From Bryobacterales bacterium (GTDB lineage: Bacteria; Acidobacteriota; Terriglobia; Bryobacterales; Bryobacteraceae): DNA of 64,000 bases. The notes under the pieces were generated by a model. The model saw nothing but the letters and a program-made list of their open reading frames with translations. It was not told the DNA's origin and searched no databases. Of the stretch, positions 40,202 to 49,178 are shown piece after piece (positions within the stretch are counted from its first letter, which is position 1; each line of letters starts with the position of its first letter). The translations under genes were made by a program, and so were the position numbers. Location of the stretch: the NCBI GenBank assembly GCA_016713735.1, contig JADJOP010000002.1, positions 1-64,000 of the forward strand, in the 5' to 3' direction.

Positions 40202-42006
40202 GAGCTTGTCCCATGTAGCGGCGCGAGCGTGGACACCTGATTTCACAGTCTCGCGGGCCCATCCTGATTCAAACAAACCGCGACGATTTTGTTGGATTGC
40301 CGCAAAACGCCCTCGTATAATTGTGTATGTTCGCTGAGCAGTTGTTGCTCACCCTGCCCCCGCTTCTCCCCGAACAAGAGCCCTTGCAGCCGCCGGTGCC
40401 GACCGTGCTGGGCCCGGTCGACTACCGCACGTGGCGCCAACGTCTGGAGCGCATCGACGAGATTCTCAACCGCAGCCGCGTGGAAGAAGTCTTCGTGCGG
40501 CTGTGTGTGCAGCGCCGTCTGGCTCGCCCCGAGCCGCTGTGCGACGGAGACCGCTTGCTGCTGCAGCGCATGGCAGCCACCGCGCTACGAGCCTCGATTG
40601 CGCGCACGCTCACCAGTGATTCCTACCGCGAGTTCTCCACGCGGCTGGCCGACTCGCCCTTTGCTGCAGTGGTTCTGCCGGCTGAGCCGGTTGGGCACAG
40701 TGCAGATCCCTGGCAAGAGCCACCTGCAGCGCTACCAGGAGATGGTGGACGAAAGCGGGTTGCGCGAGGTGGTGGGCACGCTGTTGGAGTCGGCGGCAAG
40801 CGCGGACGGGCCGCTGGAGTTGGCCGAACCGGCGGAGTTGGAGACGCAGTTTCTCGACTCAACCTGCGTGGAGCTGAACATCCACTACCCCACCGACTGG
40901 GTGCTGTTGCGCGACGGAGTGGGACACTGATGAAGGCGACCATCCTGATCCGCAAGCACGGATTGAAGACGCGGATGCGGGAGCCGAAGGCGTTTCTGCG
41001 GCAGATGAACAAGCTGTCCATGGAGATGGCCAAGCACTCACGGCGCTCCTCCAACCGCAAGGCGCGCAAGAAGACGCTACGGGCGATGAAGCGGCTGACC
41101 AAGACGGCAATGGCGCACGCCAGCCGGCATCGGAAGCTGCTGCTGAATCACTGGGCCGGGACGAGCCTGAGTGAGAAACAGGCGATGCGCATCGGCGAAC
41201 GCATGGCGGTGATGCTGGAGCGATTGCCGTATGCGTTGCGGCAAGCGCACGAGCGGATCATCGGTGGCCGTCTGGTCGCCAACGAGGAGAAGATCCTGAG
41301 TTTGTACGAGGGCCACGCGGCGGTGTATGTGCGGGGCAAGGCCGGAGCCGAGGTGGAGTTCGGATCGCAATTGCTGCTGGCCGAGGCCGAGAGTGGGTTG
41401 ATCGCCGATTGGGAGTTGGTGTGCGGCAATCCGGAGCACGACACAGCGCTGTTGCGGCGGAGCCTGGAGCGGACGGCGGCGAGGTCGGTGAAGACGGTGG
41501 TGGGCGACCGGAACTTCGACAGCCAGACCAGCCGCGAGTGGTTGCGCGAGCGGAAGATCGAGAACGCCATTGCGCCGCGGGATGCATCGTTGCTGCGCGC
41601 GCGGCTGCGCGATGCGCGGTTCGCCGCGCTGCAACAGCGGCGGGCGCAGACCGAGGCGCGGATTGCGATCTTCAAAAACGGCTTTCTCGGAGCGCCGCTG
41701 TTGGCCAGGGGGCATGAAGCGCAGGCGCGGCAGGTGGCCTGGTGCGTGCTGGCGCACAACCTGTGGCTGCTGGCCGGGCTGCCGCGCAAGGGGCAGGAGC
41801 AAGTTCCGAAAGCATCCTGAGCGGAAAGCCACATCTTCTTCCCACAGACTGCAAGCCGTCAGCGTCGCGGCGTGGCTGGCGGCATCTCCGGACACGTCTG
41901 GATCGCACCGAAAGCGTCGAAGGCTCCATCCTTGTGCCCCAATCAACGCAAGCCGCCGCACGCAAGATACTGCTCACGCCAAATCGCCGGAATACGGGAC
42001 GCGCTC
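40202..42006 (+). mobile_element. 1.8-kb insertion sequence, copy C, inserted in fliD
   Basis: Same ends as copies A and B. It is flanked by TAAGTA at 40196-40201 and 42007-42012, a 6-bp target duplication. On the fliD strand one copy of TACTTA restores GAYYLSLTAEQTGETT across the junction, so the insertion point and the disrupted gene are certain from the sequence. Confidence 0.95.
40327..41820 (+). CDS. ISNCY-like DDE transposase, copy C (most complete)
   Basis: This copy is open from the ATG at 40327 to TGA 41820, about 497 aa. An extra T near 40661 and a missing C near 40921 throw residues ~113-199 into another frame and then back, which removes the first catalytic Asp region (FLDSTCVELNIHY). 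The remaining parts, KTVVGDRNFDS and GHEAQARQVAWCVLAHNLW, are in frame. The best consensus of A, B and C gives a fully intact protein. Confidence 0.85.
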   Translation: MFAEQLLLTLPPLLPEQEPLQPPVPTVLGPVDYRTWRQRLERIDEILNRSRVEEVFVRLCVQRRLARPEPLCDGDRLLLQRMAATALRASIARTLTSDSYREFSTRLADSPFAAVVLPAEPVGHSADPWQEPPAALPGDGGRKRVARGGGHAVGVGGKRGRAAGVGRTGGVGDAVSRLNLRGAEHPLPHRLGAVARRSGTLMKATILIRKHGLKTRMREPKAFLRQMNKLSMEMAKHSRRSSNRKARKKTLRAMKRLTKTAMAHASRHRKLLLNHWAGTSLSEKQAMRIGERMAVMLERLPYALRQAHERIIGGRLVANEEKILSLYEGHAAVYVRGKAGAEVEFGSQLLLAEAESGLIADWELVCGNPEHDTALLRRSLERTAARSVKTVVGDRNFDSQTSREWLRERKIENAIAPRDASLLRARLRDARFAALQQRRAQTEARIAIFKNGFLGAPLLARGHEAQARQVAWCVLAHNLWLLAGLPRKGQEQVPKAS

Positions 42007-42555
42007 TAAGTAGTAGGCGCCCGACGCCGCACCTGAGTTGATGATGCTCGCCGTCACTCCCGCCCCAGCCGCGTTGATGGCGGCTCGCAACCCGTTGAGG
42101 TTGTTCGTTTCACTGGTAAGACTGATCGCGAAGGTCGATGTCCCCATTACCAACTTCAACTCACCATCGCCATCCACCACGGTCGCATCAGCCGTGTCCA
42201 GGCCCGTTTGCAAGCTCTCACCTGCCGGCTGGGCGATCGACGTAATCTCCTTGATGAGATACGTCCCGCTGGTGGCCGCACCGCTATTGGTCACCGCCAC
42301 TCGGTTCACATTCGTGGACGAAACGGTCAGACCTCTCTCCTTACCAACCCTCCCCAGTCCCTCCAGGGCAACAGCAAGGTCCGCCATCGCCGTCCTCAAA
42401 CCAGCCAGCGATTGCTTCTTCGACAGCAGGTCCGTCTGGCTGTTCTGCATCTGCTGGATGGGCACCGAGGCGATCGAAACCGCTCGCGTCAGGATCGTCT
42501 GGAAATCCTCCGAGAAGCTGCTGATGCCCGTAAACTTTAGTGGAGTGATGCTCAT
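42007..42555 (-). pseudogene. fliD: fliD 5' fragment (N-terminal part of the flagellar filament cap)
   Basis: Starts MSITPLKFTGISSFSEDFQT at ATG 42555 and runs to SGAASGAYYL at the IS junction. The FliD_N pattern is clear: ILTRAVSIASVPIQQMQNSQ, LLSKKQSLAGLRTAMADL, FAISLTSETNNLNGLRAAINAA. FliD caps the growing flagellar filament and is needed for flagellin polymerisation. If the assembly is right, this strain cannot make a normal cap from this locus. Confidence 0.9.
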
Positions 42556-42565
42556 TCCAACCGCT

Positions 42566-42573
42566 TATCGGCC
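42566..42573 (-). promoter_or_regulatory. Perfect sigma-28 -10 element (GCCGATAA) upstream of fliD
   Basis: Reading on the fliD strand, GCCGATAA lies 10 bases before the start codon and matches the flagellar sigma-28 -10 consensus at all eight positions. The expected TAAA -35 box about 15 bases upstream is not present (GCAT instead), so it is only a candidate. Confidence 0.3.
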
Positions 42574-42579
42574 AACTCA

Positions 42580-43516
42580 CCCCCATCATGCACGGAATAG
42601 CCCATTTACGATGAAACTCACACCCGACAGCGGCCACCCTTGTGCTTGCCCATAAAAAGCGTGTGGTTGAGCGGAATTCGCCCCTCATACCAGGGGCTTC
42701 CAAGGAAGTTCCGTGTGACTCAGCGTAAATCTCCCCTGACGCCTCCTTCCCTCTCTCCCGCTGGCGAAAATAAAGCACTTGTAATCAATCACATGCAGCC
42801 TCTTCATGAGGCTGATTCTCTACCTCGTCAGCAAACGCATGAAAAGAGGGAAGCTGACCGATTGCTTACGTTCAAACACACCCCCCTTACGGGCAAATAC
42901 ATGGCACCCAATATGAGCACATACCTGTAAAATATTGAAAAGTATAGTGTTACTGGGACTACGAGAGCCGCGGACTCTCTCTATGGTTGGTTTTATGGTG
43001 TATTTGGATATGGTCTTATGGTCTTGCACACGATTCACGGCCCCCATTGCGCCCGGATCGGGTGCTCCATCATAAAGTTTCCGTTCCTCTGTGAGTCTCA
43101 GCGGAAATCACTAGACGAATGTTGACCGACCGTGCCGCGGCAACTCTCGATTGCTCGACAAAGCACACTACGCCGGTTAGCAACTCGCCATAGTCCCCGG
43201 GTGGCGGTGGCCGTCGCGCGTCTTCGCCGGCTGGTTTCTCGGCTTCCTCAAGTGTCAAATTCCTTCAAGCCTTCATTGGACTGCTGCCTGTGCAGGTCCA
43301 GCCCATTCGTATGGAGAATAGCCTAGTTCCCGTGTCCTCCTGACCGGCGAGCGCAGCCGGTTCCCGCAGCGGCTGGCCGAATATATAGGCTGACCGTGCG
43401 AAAAATGTGAATAAAATCGGTTTCAGCGCCACTTGCAGTGGGCGGAAGCAGGTGCCCCGAATCCGTGTAAACTGCAGAAAGCACATCGAAGCATGGAACC
43501 CGTGTAAGCGGGAAAC
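42580..43516. other. 0.9-kb region without a recognisable gene
   Basis: Less GC-rich than the surroundings, notably 42890-43010. Short open frames here have no family features. It lies between fliD and the tRNA fragment and may be the edge of an integrated element. No rRNA, CRISPR or complete tRNA was seen. Confidence 0.4.
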
Positions 43517-43565
43517 GTGCTTGGGGTGCAAGAGGTCGCGAGTTCAAATCTCGCCGGCCCGACCA
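43517..43565 (+). repeat. 3' half of a tRNA, probably tRNA-Pro(GGG): candidate attachment site
   Basis: The segment reads from the anticodon loop (TTGGGGT, then GCAAG) through a perfect T-arm (GCGAG, TTCAAAT, CTCGC) to the acceptor strand CGGCCCG, discriminator A and CCA. The 5' half that should carry CGGGCCG is not present upstream. Tyrosine integrases commonly recombine at the 3' half of tRNA genes, so this is most likely an att remnant, not a working tRNA. Confidence 0.7.
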
Positions 43566-43684
43566 AACAGACCAGCGACTTCCTGAAGGGGGTCGTCATC
43601 CAGGAGTTTTCTGGGGTCGCCTAGTGGGACGAAGCTTCAGGTGATGGGGGCGGGCGTATGGAAAGTACCTCCGAACGACGAATC

Positions 43685-43990
43685 ATGAAGACTCCTGGGA
43701 CTTGTGGCGGGAGGGCTCGCATTGCCGGGCGCCGCGTTCGGGTGCAGGACATCGTCCTCTGGTATGAGCATCAGGGGATGACCCCTGATGAGATCGTTCC
43801 ACATTCCCAGCATCACCCTCGCCGAAGTGCATGGCGCGCTTGCCTACTACTTCGATCACGTGGAGGAAATCCAGGAGGAACTTCGCGCTGACCAGGTGTT
43901 TGCCGAAGAGTTCCGCCGGAATCACCCTCGCTGCTGGACGCGAAGCTTGCCGGGAGCCGCTACAAGAGGCCTCGTAGCCGGTGCCGATCC
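43685..43990 (+). CDS. DUF433 antitoxin-like protein, frameshifted
   Basis: Starts MKTPGTCGGRARIAGRRVRV, then QDIVLWYEHQGMTPDEIV, the typical DUF433 N-terminus with its winged-helix recognition segment. Near 43797 one base is lost and the frame continues FHIPSITLAEVHGALAYYFD, the second half of the domain. The C-terminal tail (SLLDAKLAGSRYKRP) needs a further shift near 43925. DUF433 proteins are usually the antitoxin partner of a PIN-like DUF5615 toxin, which follows directly. Confidence 0.78.
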
Positions 43991-44310
43991 GTTTTCATTT
44001 GGACGAGCACATCTCTCCGGCGCTGGCTGACGCGTTACGCCACCGCGGCATTGACGTCACAACCACGGCTGATGCCGGATTGGCTGGAGCCGAGGATCGA
44101 GAACACCTCGCCTTCGCGTTGCGCGACGGACGTGTTGTCGTAACGCGGGATGTGGACTTCCTCCGGCTGCACGCCGAGGGACTGCCACACGCGGGCATCG
44201 CATACTGGCACACGCGCAGTCGCGGCCTGGGGGAGGTGGTGCGGCGCCTCGTTTCGATGCACGCAGCGTTAACACCGGAAGAGTTTCAGAACAGGGTCAA
44301 TAACCTGTAG
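43981..44310 (+). CDS. DUF5615 PIN-like toxin (candidate nuclease)
   Basis: 109 aa, starting at GTG 43981 (PIRFHLDEHISPALADALRH). The conserved acidic residues of the PIN-like fold are present: LDEHIS near the N-terminus, EDREHLAFAL in the middle, and VVVTRDVDFLRLHAEG with two Asp. Such proteins are predicted ribonucleases of type II toxin-antitoxin modules. It directly follows, or overlaps, the DUF433 gene. Confidence 0.8.
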   Translation: MPIRFHLDEHISPALADALRHRGIDVTTTADAGLAGAEDREHLAFALRDGRVVVTRDVDFLRLHAEGLPHAGIAYWHTRSRGLGEVVRRLVSMHAALTPEEFQNRVNNL

Positions 44311-44376
44311 CCGGATTTCTGGCGCGAGCAGCGACGTGTCCTGCCTGGCCACTGCGCATCGAGGAGCGAAGATACC

Positions 44377-44823
44377 ATGAGGCCGACAACGCTTGTCCAT
44401 TGCGACTGGAGTATCCATGCCGCCAAGCGTTGGCGGGCCGTTGCCCGGCTGCAGGCGGACGGGGCGTATGCGATTGCGGAGCCGGAACCGGCCGGGCGAC
44501 TGGAGACCTTCTTCGCGACGTTGCGGGCTGGCGACCCTGATGGACTGATCGCCGCGGGCTTCGATTTTCCGATTGGTGTGCCGCGCCGGTACGCGAGCAA
44601 GGCGGGGATTCTGCGGTTTCCCGATGTGCTGTCGCGATTTGGCGAAGATGAATGGCATCGCTTCTACGAGGTCGCCGAAGAGGCGAACCAGATTTCGATT
44701 CAGCGGCCGTTTTATCCGAGGAGGCCGGGAAGGGGTTGAAGAAATCTTCCTGCACTCGTCTTCTCCTTTTCTGGCTCGTAGCCAGTTCCGAGAAGACCAT
44801 CCGGATTATGCCGACTTCAACTG
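44377..44823 (+). pseudogene. Broken gene, possibly a DUF429-type RNase H-like protein
   Basis: Starts MRPTTLVHCDWSIHAAKRWRAV, an Asp/Trp strand opening like an RNase H-like fold, followed by LIAAGFDFPIGVPRRYA with a second Asp. The frame breaks near 44735, and the remaining residues do not resemble the usual continuation, so the 3' half appears lost. Family call is tentative. Confidence 0.45.
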
Positions 44824-44869
44824 AGGAGTAGCGCTCTCAACTCTCGGCCAAATCGGCTCAACGGCGCAG

Positions 44870-45345
44870 CTCCTGCGAAAAGTCGGCATGACCGGAAAGT
44901 CGGCACGATGGCGGAGATCATGAAAGCGCAGTCGGCGGATGCCGGAGTGCTTGAGCGCGGTCCGCCAGGCGGTCTTGATGATGCGGATCGGCTAGCCGCG
45001 ATAACCAAATACCGGTCCGCTCGGTTGCTGATGCTCGGCCAGCCAGTCGAGTAAGCGAGCCGACAGTGGTATCTCGCGGGATTCCCCTTCGGGCGTCTTC
45101 GACTTGGTCACGAATAGGAGCTTCCTGGGAAAGTCGATGTGCTCCCAGAGCTGGCCGGTGATCTCGCCGCGCCGCATGCCCGTGTCCAGAGCCGCAGTGA
45201 TGATGGGTTTCAGGTGAGGCGAGGCGGCGGTGAGGAGTTTCTGTTCCTCCTCGACGCTGAGTACTTGCCGGCGTGTGCGCCGCTCGCGGGCCATCTTGAG
45301 GCGTGCGAGCGGATTGGCCAGGATCAGCCTAAGCAAACCTTGGTC
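44870..45345 (-). pseudogene. Tyrosine recombinase fragment, nonsense and 3' truncation
   Basis: Reads NPLARLKMARERRTRRQVLS, then ALDTGMRRGEITGQLWEHID with the first catalytic Arg, then LLFVTKSKTPEGESREIPLS. A TAG at 44993-44995 follows GYRG, and the same frame continues PIRIIKTAWRTALKHSGIRRL and RFHDLRH, the His-x-x-Arg box. The final His and Tyr boxes are missing. It lacks most of the N-terminal DNA-binding domain. It is a second, different integrase from the intact one upstream. Confidence 0.75.
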
Positions 45346-45362
45346 GGCCCTAGATCGATGCG

Positions 45363-46454
45363 CTACGAGTGTTTGACCAGCTTCGGCCGGGCCTCGCCCC
45401 AACTCTTCTGCACGTCTTCTTCGAGCTTCTCTTGGCGCGTCCTGATCCAGGGCGCGTAGTGTTTCTCGGTAATCCTCACGGAAGCATGTCCGAGCAGTAC
45501 GGACACGTGTTCGATGGGAACGCCGGCCAGTAAAAGTTCGACAGCGAAGGTATCCCGAAATCGATGCGGGTGTCCTTTGGGAATCTTCGCATTTTTGAAC
45601 ACGCGGGCAAGTTGGCGGCGCCACAGGTCAGTGCAGGTTTCCAGGCGCGTCGATTCGCCCCGCAGAAAGAGATAGCCACCGGCCGCGCGGATCGAGGCCA
45701 GATCGTTAGCCACGAAGTCAGGGATGGGCACTCGGACGGGGACCCCGGTCTTGTGAGTGTAAAGGAACACCTTGTTCCCATTCACAGCCGTCGCCTGGAG
45801 CATTGCCGTGTCGCTGATCCGCATGCCGGTGTAGCGCATCGTCAAAATGAACAGGCGGTTCTCGCCCGCGTGCTCCAGGATCCGAGCCATCTCCTCACGG
45901 CTGAAGGGCAGGGTGGGCGTGTCTTTGACGATCGGAGGCTTCAGGTGTTTCGCGGGCGAGTTTTCGATCCAGCCGTTCTCGATTGCAAAGCGGAAGAAGG
46001 CGCGCAGACGTTCCAACTTCTTGCCAGCTGCCCTCGCGCCGTCCTTCCACGACGATCGAAACTCACGGGCAAATTCTGTGGTGAACTCGTACAAGTAGAC
46101 GAAACGGGAGCTGGCGAAATCCCGGATCTGTTTGGCGAGCGTGCGGTACTTGCGCAGCGTCGGATCGCCGAGGCGCCGGGCTTCGCATTCCCTGCAGAAT
46201 CTCTCCGTGGCCTCCCGAAGGGTGATGCGTTGCGGCGCTTCCGGCCGTTCCACCTGGCTCGTCTTGGCGTCGGGACCGGCTTCCAGCTCGCGTTTCTTCT
46301 CCTCGCCGCGCTCCCAAGATGTCAGCTTGAGGGAGTGGCGAATGTAGTTGCCGGCGTTAGTGGTTCCTTCCACCCAGACGGGGCACTTGCAGCGCCGGTA
46401 GTAGCGGTCTTTCTGCCCGCAGGCGCGGGTGTGGCGACGGTAGAGTGTGAGCAT
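45363..46454 (-). CDS. Tyrosine-type site-specific integrase
   Basis: 363 aa, intact. The N-terminal part has a Cys/Arg-rich strand (YYRRCKCPVWVEG) and a SAM-like core-binding domain (RKYRTLAKQIRDFASSRFV). The catalytic residues are in order: Arg in MRYTGMRISDTAML, Lys in YTHKTGVPVRV, HRFRDTFAVELLL, GHASVRITEKHY with the nucleophile Tyr. It starts 90 bases from the 3' end of tRNA-Ser, the classic arrangement for an integrase that uses that tRNA as its attachment site. Confidence 0.9.
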   Translation of the reverse strand: MLTLYRRHTRACGQKDRYYRRCKCPVWVEGTTNAGNYIRHSLKLTSWERGEEKKRELEAGPDAKTSQVERPEAPQRITLREATERFCRECEARRLGDPTLRKYRTLAKQIRDFASSRFVYLYEFTTEFAREFRSSWKDGARAAGKKLERLRAFFRFAIENGWIENSPAKHLKPPIVKDTPTLPFSREEMARILEHAGENRLFILTMRYTGMRISDTAMLQATAVNGNKVFLYTHKTGVPVRVPIPDFVANDLASIRAAGGYLFLRGESTRLETCTDLWRRQLARVFKNAKIPKGHPHRFRDTFAVELLLAGVPIEHVSVLLGHASVRITEKHYAPWIRTRQEKLEEDVQKSWGEARPKLVKHS

Positions 46455-46543
46455 CTATCGGCCTCCATTGGCGAGGATATCGTACACCCATCGTACGCGG
46501 GAACCTGATGAGTTTTAAGCAATTGATTCTAAAAGAAAAATTC

Positions 46544-46633
46544 TGGCGGTGAGGGTGGGATTCGAACCCACGGAACCCGTAAAGGTTCAACGGTTTTCGA
46601 GACCGCCCGATTCAACCGCTCTCGCACCTCACC
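46544..46633 (-). tRNA. tRNA-Ser(CGA)
   Basis: 90 nt with an encoded CCA. Acceptor stem GGTGAGG/CCTCACC with discriminator G. The anticodon stem GCGGT/ACCGT holds the loop CTCGAAA, anticodon CGA. A long variable arm (class II) is present, and the T-arm is GTGGG TTCGAAT CCCAC. It lies between the integrase gene and the ASPIC/UnbV protein gene. Confidence 0.95.
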
Positions 46634-46779
46634 GGGCCTTGTGCGGCGTGGACCATTTGCCACGCGCATCTCCCAATATAGCAGTCCGCTGGCCGTTCTG
46701 TCTCCGAGCCGGTGGCGCTATCCGAGGTTCCAGATCGATCTGCCCGCGGCGGGCCTGGGGCGAGAGAGAATGGGTGCGG

Positions 46780-48429
46780 ATGCGAGCACGATGGGCAGCG
46801 GTGGCGCTGGGCGCGGTGAGTGTGTGGGCGGCCGGAGAGCTGCGACCCTTTGCGGCGGTGGAGTTTCCGTTCGTCCATGAACCGTCGAAGACCTCGCGGA
46901 AGTATCTGCCGGAGTCGGTGGCCGGAAGCGTGGCGCTGTTGGATTACGATGGCGACGGATTGCTGGACGTCTACTTCGTGAATGGGGCTGCCGTGCGCGA
47001 TCCGATGCCGAAGGGGTCGCTTGCGGACAAGAGCGCGGCGAAGTATTGGAACCGGTTGTACCGGAACGCCGGCGGGGGGCGGTTTGAAGACGTCACGGAG
47101 CGGGCGGGCGTGAAGGGGGCGTTCTATGGGATGGGCGCGGCGGCGGCGGACTTCGACAATGACGGGGATGTGGATCTGTATGTGACCGGGTTGGGCGGGA
47201 ACGAGCTGTTCCGCAATCGCGGCGACGGGACGTTTGAGGAGATCAGCGCCGCGGCCGGTGTGCGCGGCGGCGGGTGGTCCACCGGGGCGGCGTGGGTGGA
47301 TGTGGACGGCGATGGGTGGTTGGACCTGGCGGTGGCGCGGTATGTGGAGTGGGATTACGAGCCGGACCGGTGGTGTGGCCCGCGCAAGGCGGAGTTGCGC
47401 AGCTACTGCAATCCGGAGACGTTTCCGCCGGCTTCGCATTTGCTGTTCCGGAACGCGGGGGGAAAACGATTTGAGGATGTCAGTGCGGCCTCGGGATTTG
47501 GCGCGGCCAAAGGGCGCGGGTTGGGATTGGCCATCGCGGACTACGATGGGGACGGCCATGTGGACATCGCCGTGGCCAACGATGCGACGCCGCAACAGCT
47601 GTTCCGCAACGCCGGGGGCGGGCGGTTGGAGGAGGTCGGTTTCGACGTGAACATCGCCTATGACGACAACGGGCGCGTGTTCAGCGGGATGGGGATCGAT
47701 TGGGGCGATGTGGATGGCGATGGGCGCGACGAACTGACGGTGAATGCGCTGGCCCAGCAGCGGTACGCGCTGTACCGATGGGGGAAGGGCGGCTTTGACT
47801 ATGCCTCGGCGGAGACAGGGCTGGCGGTGGCCTCGCGCAACCACTCCGGTTGGGGGATGAAGTTCTCCGACATGGACAACGATGGGTGGCTGGACCTGGT
47901 GGCGTCGCAGAGCCACGTGATGGACAACATCGAGCGGACGCAGCCGGCGGTGAAGTATCGCGAGCCGATGATGCTGCTGCGGAATGTGAACGGGAAACTG
48001 GTGGATGTGGGCGCGCAGGCGGGAGCGGCTTGGATGAAGCCGCGGGCGGCGCGGGGTGCGGCGGTGGGCGACGTGGATAACGACGGGGCGCTGGATGTGG
48101 TGGTGGTGTCGCAGGAAGAGCGGGCCGTACTGTTCCGGAACGGCGGGGCGGGCGGGCACTGGCTGTTGGTGAAGCTCTCGGGCACGGCGAGCAATCGCGA
48201 CGGCATCGGCGCGCGGGTGCGGTTGAAGGCGGGCGGGCGCGAGCAGTGGCGGACGGTGACGACGGCGGGGAGTTATCTGGCGTCGAACGATGTGCGGGCG
48301 CACTTCGGGCTGGGGTCGGCGGAGACGGCGGAGGAGATCGAGGTTCGCTGGCCCAGCGGGCGCGTGCAGAAGCTCAGCGCGGTGAAGGCGGATCAGATGG
48401 TGACGCTGCGGGAGCCCGCAACTCCTTGA
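46780..48429 (+). CDS. FG-GAP/VCBS repeat protein with ASPIC/UnbV C-terminal domain
   Basis: Start ATG 46780 (MRARWAAVALGAVSVWAAG), giving a signal peptide and 549 aa; GTG 46774 is an alternative. Multiple calcium-binding repeats: DYDGDGLLDVYFVNG, DFDNDGDVDLYVTG, DVDGDGWLDLAVARY, DYDGDGHVDIAVAND, DMDNDGWLDLVAS, DVDNDGALDVVVVS. These form a seven-bladed propeller. The C-terminus (IGARVRLKAGGREQWRTVTT, then SYLASNDVRAHFGLG and VRWPSGRVQKL) is the ASPIC/UnbV domain. Exported, function unknown; such genes are abundant in Acidobacteriota. Its last 56 bases overlap the convergent TPR gene. Confidence 0.92.
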   Translation: MRARWAAVALGAVSVWAAGELRPFAAVEFPFVHEPSKTSRKYLPESVAGSVALLDYDGDGLLDVYFVNGAAVRDPMPKGSLADKSAAKYWNRLYRNAGGGRFEDVTERAGVKGAFYGMGAAAADFDNDGDVDLYVTGLGGNELFRNRGDGTFEEISAAAGVRGGGWSTGAAWVDVDGDGWLDLAVARYVEWDYEPDRWCGPRKAELRSYCNPETFPPASHLLFRNAGGKRFEDVSAASGFGAAKGRGLGLAIADYDGDGHVDIAVANDATPQQLFRNAGGGRLEEVGFDVNIAYDDNGRVFSGMGIDWGDVDGDGRDELTVNALAQQRYALYRWGKGGFDYASAETGLAVASRNHSGWGMKFSDMDNDGWLDLVASQSHVMDNIERTQPAVKYREPMMLLRNVNGKLVDVGAQAGAAWMKPRAARGAAVGDVDNDGALDVVVVSQEERAVLFRNGGAGGHWLLVKLSGTASNRDGIGARVRLKAGGREQWRTVTTAGSYLASNDVRAHFGLGSAETAEEIEVRWPSGRVQKLSAVKADQMVTLREPATP

Positions 48430-49177
48430 ACTTGTCCAGGTGCACCCGTGCCTCCGCGCTGCGGCCGAGGCGGCGGAGGGCGTGGCCAAGTTGGAAACGG
48501 GCCTCGGCGTGGGCCGGGTCAAGTTCAACGGCGCGCTGCAGCCAGCGCAGGCTCTGCTCATCGCGCCGGAGTTTCACGAGCGCCGTTCCGGTGAGGTAGA
48601 AGTTGCGCGCCGATTGCGGATTGCGCGCGGCGGCTTCGGCGGCGAGTTGGAAGGCCTTGTCGAACTGGTCGCGTTTGAGGAAGAACTCGGCGGTATTGGA
48701 GAAGGCCCAGTCGTAGTCGCGGTGGGCGTCCTTGACGAGATCGAGGGCGCGGAAGAAGTGCTTGAGGGCGAGGGTGTCCTGCTGCAGGAGGTCGTAGCAG
48801 AGGGCGAGGTTGTCGTGGGCGCGGTAGTTGGCGGGTTCGAGTTCGGTGAGCAGCTTGAGGTGCGTGACGGCCTCGGGATAGCGGCCTTGGGAGTAGTAGA
48901 GACGGCCGAGCGAGTAGAGGGCGGCGGGGTGGCGGGGAGCGAGGGCGAGGGCTTCGCGGAGGCGGGCTTCGGCGGCGGGTTCGTTGGCGGCGAGGATGAG
49001 GGTTTGGGCGAGGGGGACGAGGACGGCGAGGCGGTCAGGGCAAAGCGAGAGGGCCTTCTCGAACGCTTGCACGGCGTCCGGGAAGGCCCTCTGCTGAAAC
49101 GAAGACTGGGCTTGTTGGAGCGCCTGCCCGCAGGGGCCGCTTGCGAGTTGCAGGGCGGCCACGGCGAGCAGGATCAC
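48374..49177 (-). CDS. TPR-repeat protein with signal peptide
   Basis: 267 aa from GTG 49177 (ILLAVAALQLASGPCGQALQ). At least five TPR units: FQQRAFPDAVQAFEKALSLC, AARLREALALAPRHPAALY-type units, YYSQGRYPEAVTHLKLLTEL, the FFRALDLVKD unit, and SLRWLQRAVELDPAHAEARF. It starts next to the stop of the Oar-like receptor gene, so the two are probably co-transcribed. Likely a periplasmic scaffold. Confidence 0.88.
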   Translation of the reverse strand: MILLAVAALQLASGPCGQALQQAQSSFQQRAFPDAVQAFEKALSLCPDRLAVLVPLAQTLILAANEPAAEARLREALALAPRHPAALYSLGRLYYSQGRYPEAVTHLKLLTELEPANYRAHDNLALCYDLLQQDTLALKHFFRALDLVKDAHRDYDWAFSNTAEFFLKRDQFDKAFQLAAEAAARNPQSARNFYLTGTALVKLRRDEQSLRWLQRAVELDPAHAEARFQLGHALRRLGRSAEARVHLDKFKELRAPAASPSDPPSPR

Positions 49178-49178
49178 A

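Noticed and set aside
42640..42930. A 96-residue open frame upstream of fliD
   Set aside because: No start signal, family feature or conserved pattern; it lies in a region with several frames of equal length.
43488..43565. A complete tRNA-Pro gene
   Set aside because: The 5' acceptor and D-arm are absent; only the anticodon-loop-to-CCA half is present.
46612..48561. A 649-residue open frame opposite the ASPIC/UnbV gene
   Set aside because: It is Arg/His/Pro-rich and is the antisense shadow of a gene with clear repeats and codon bias on the plus strand.
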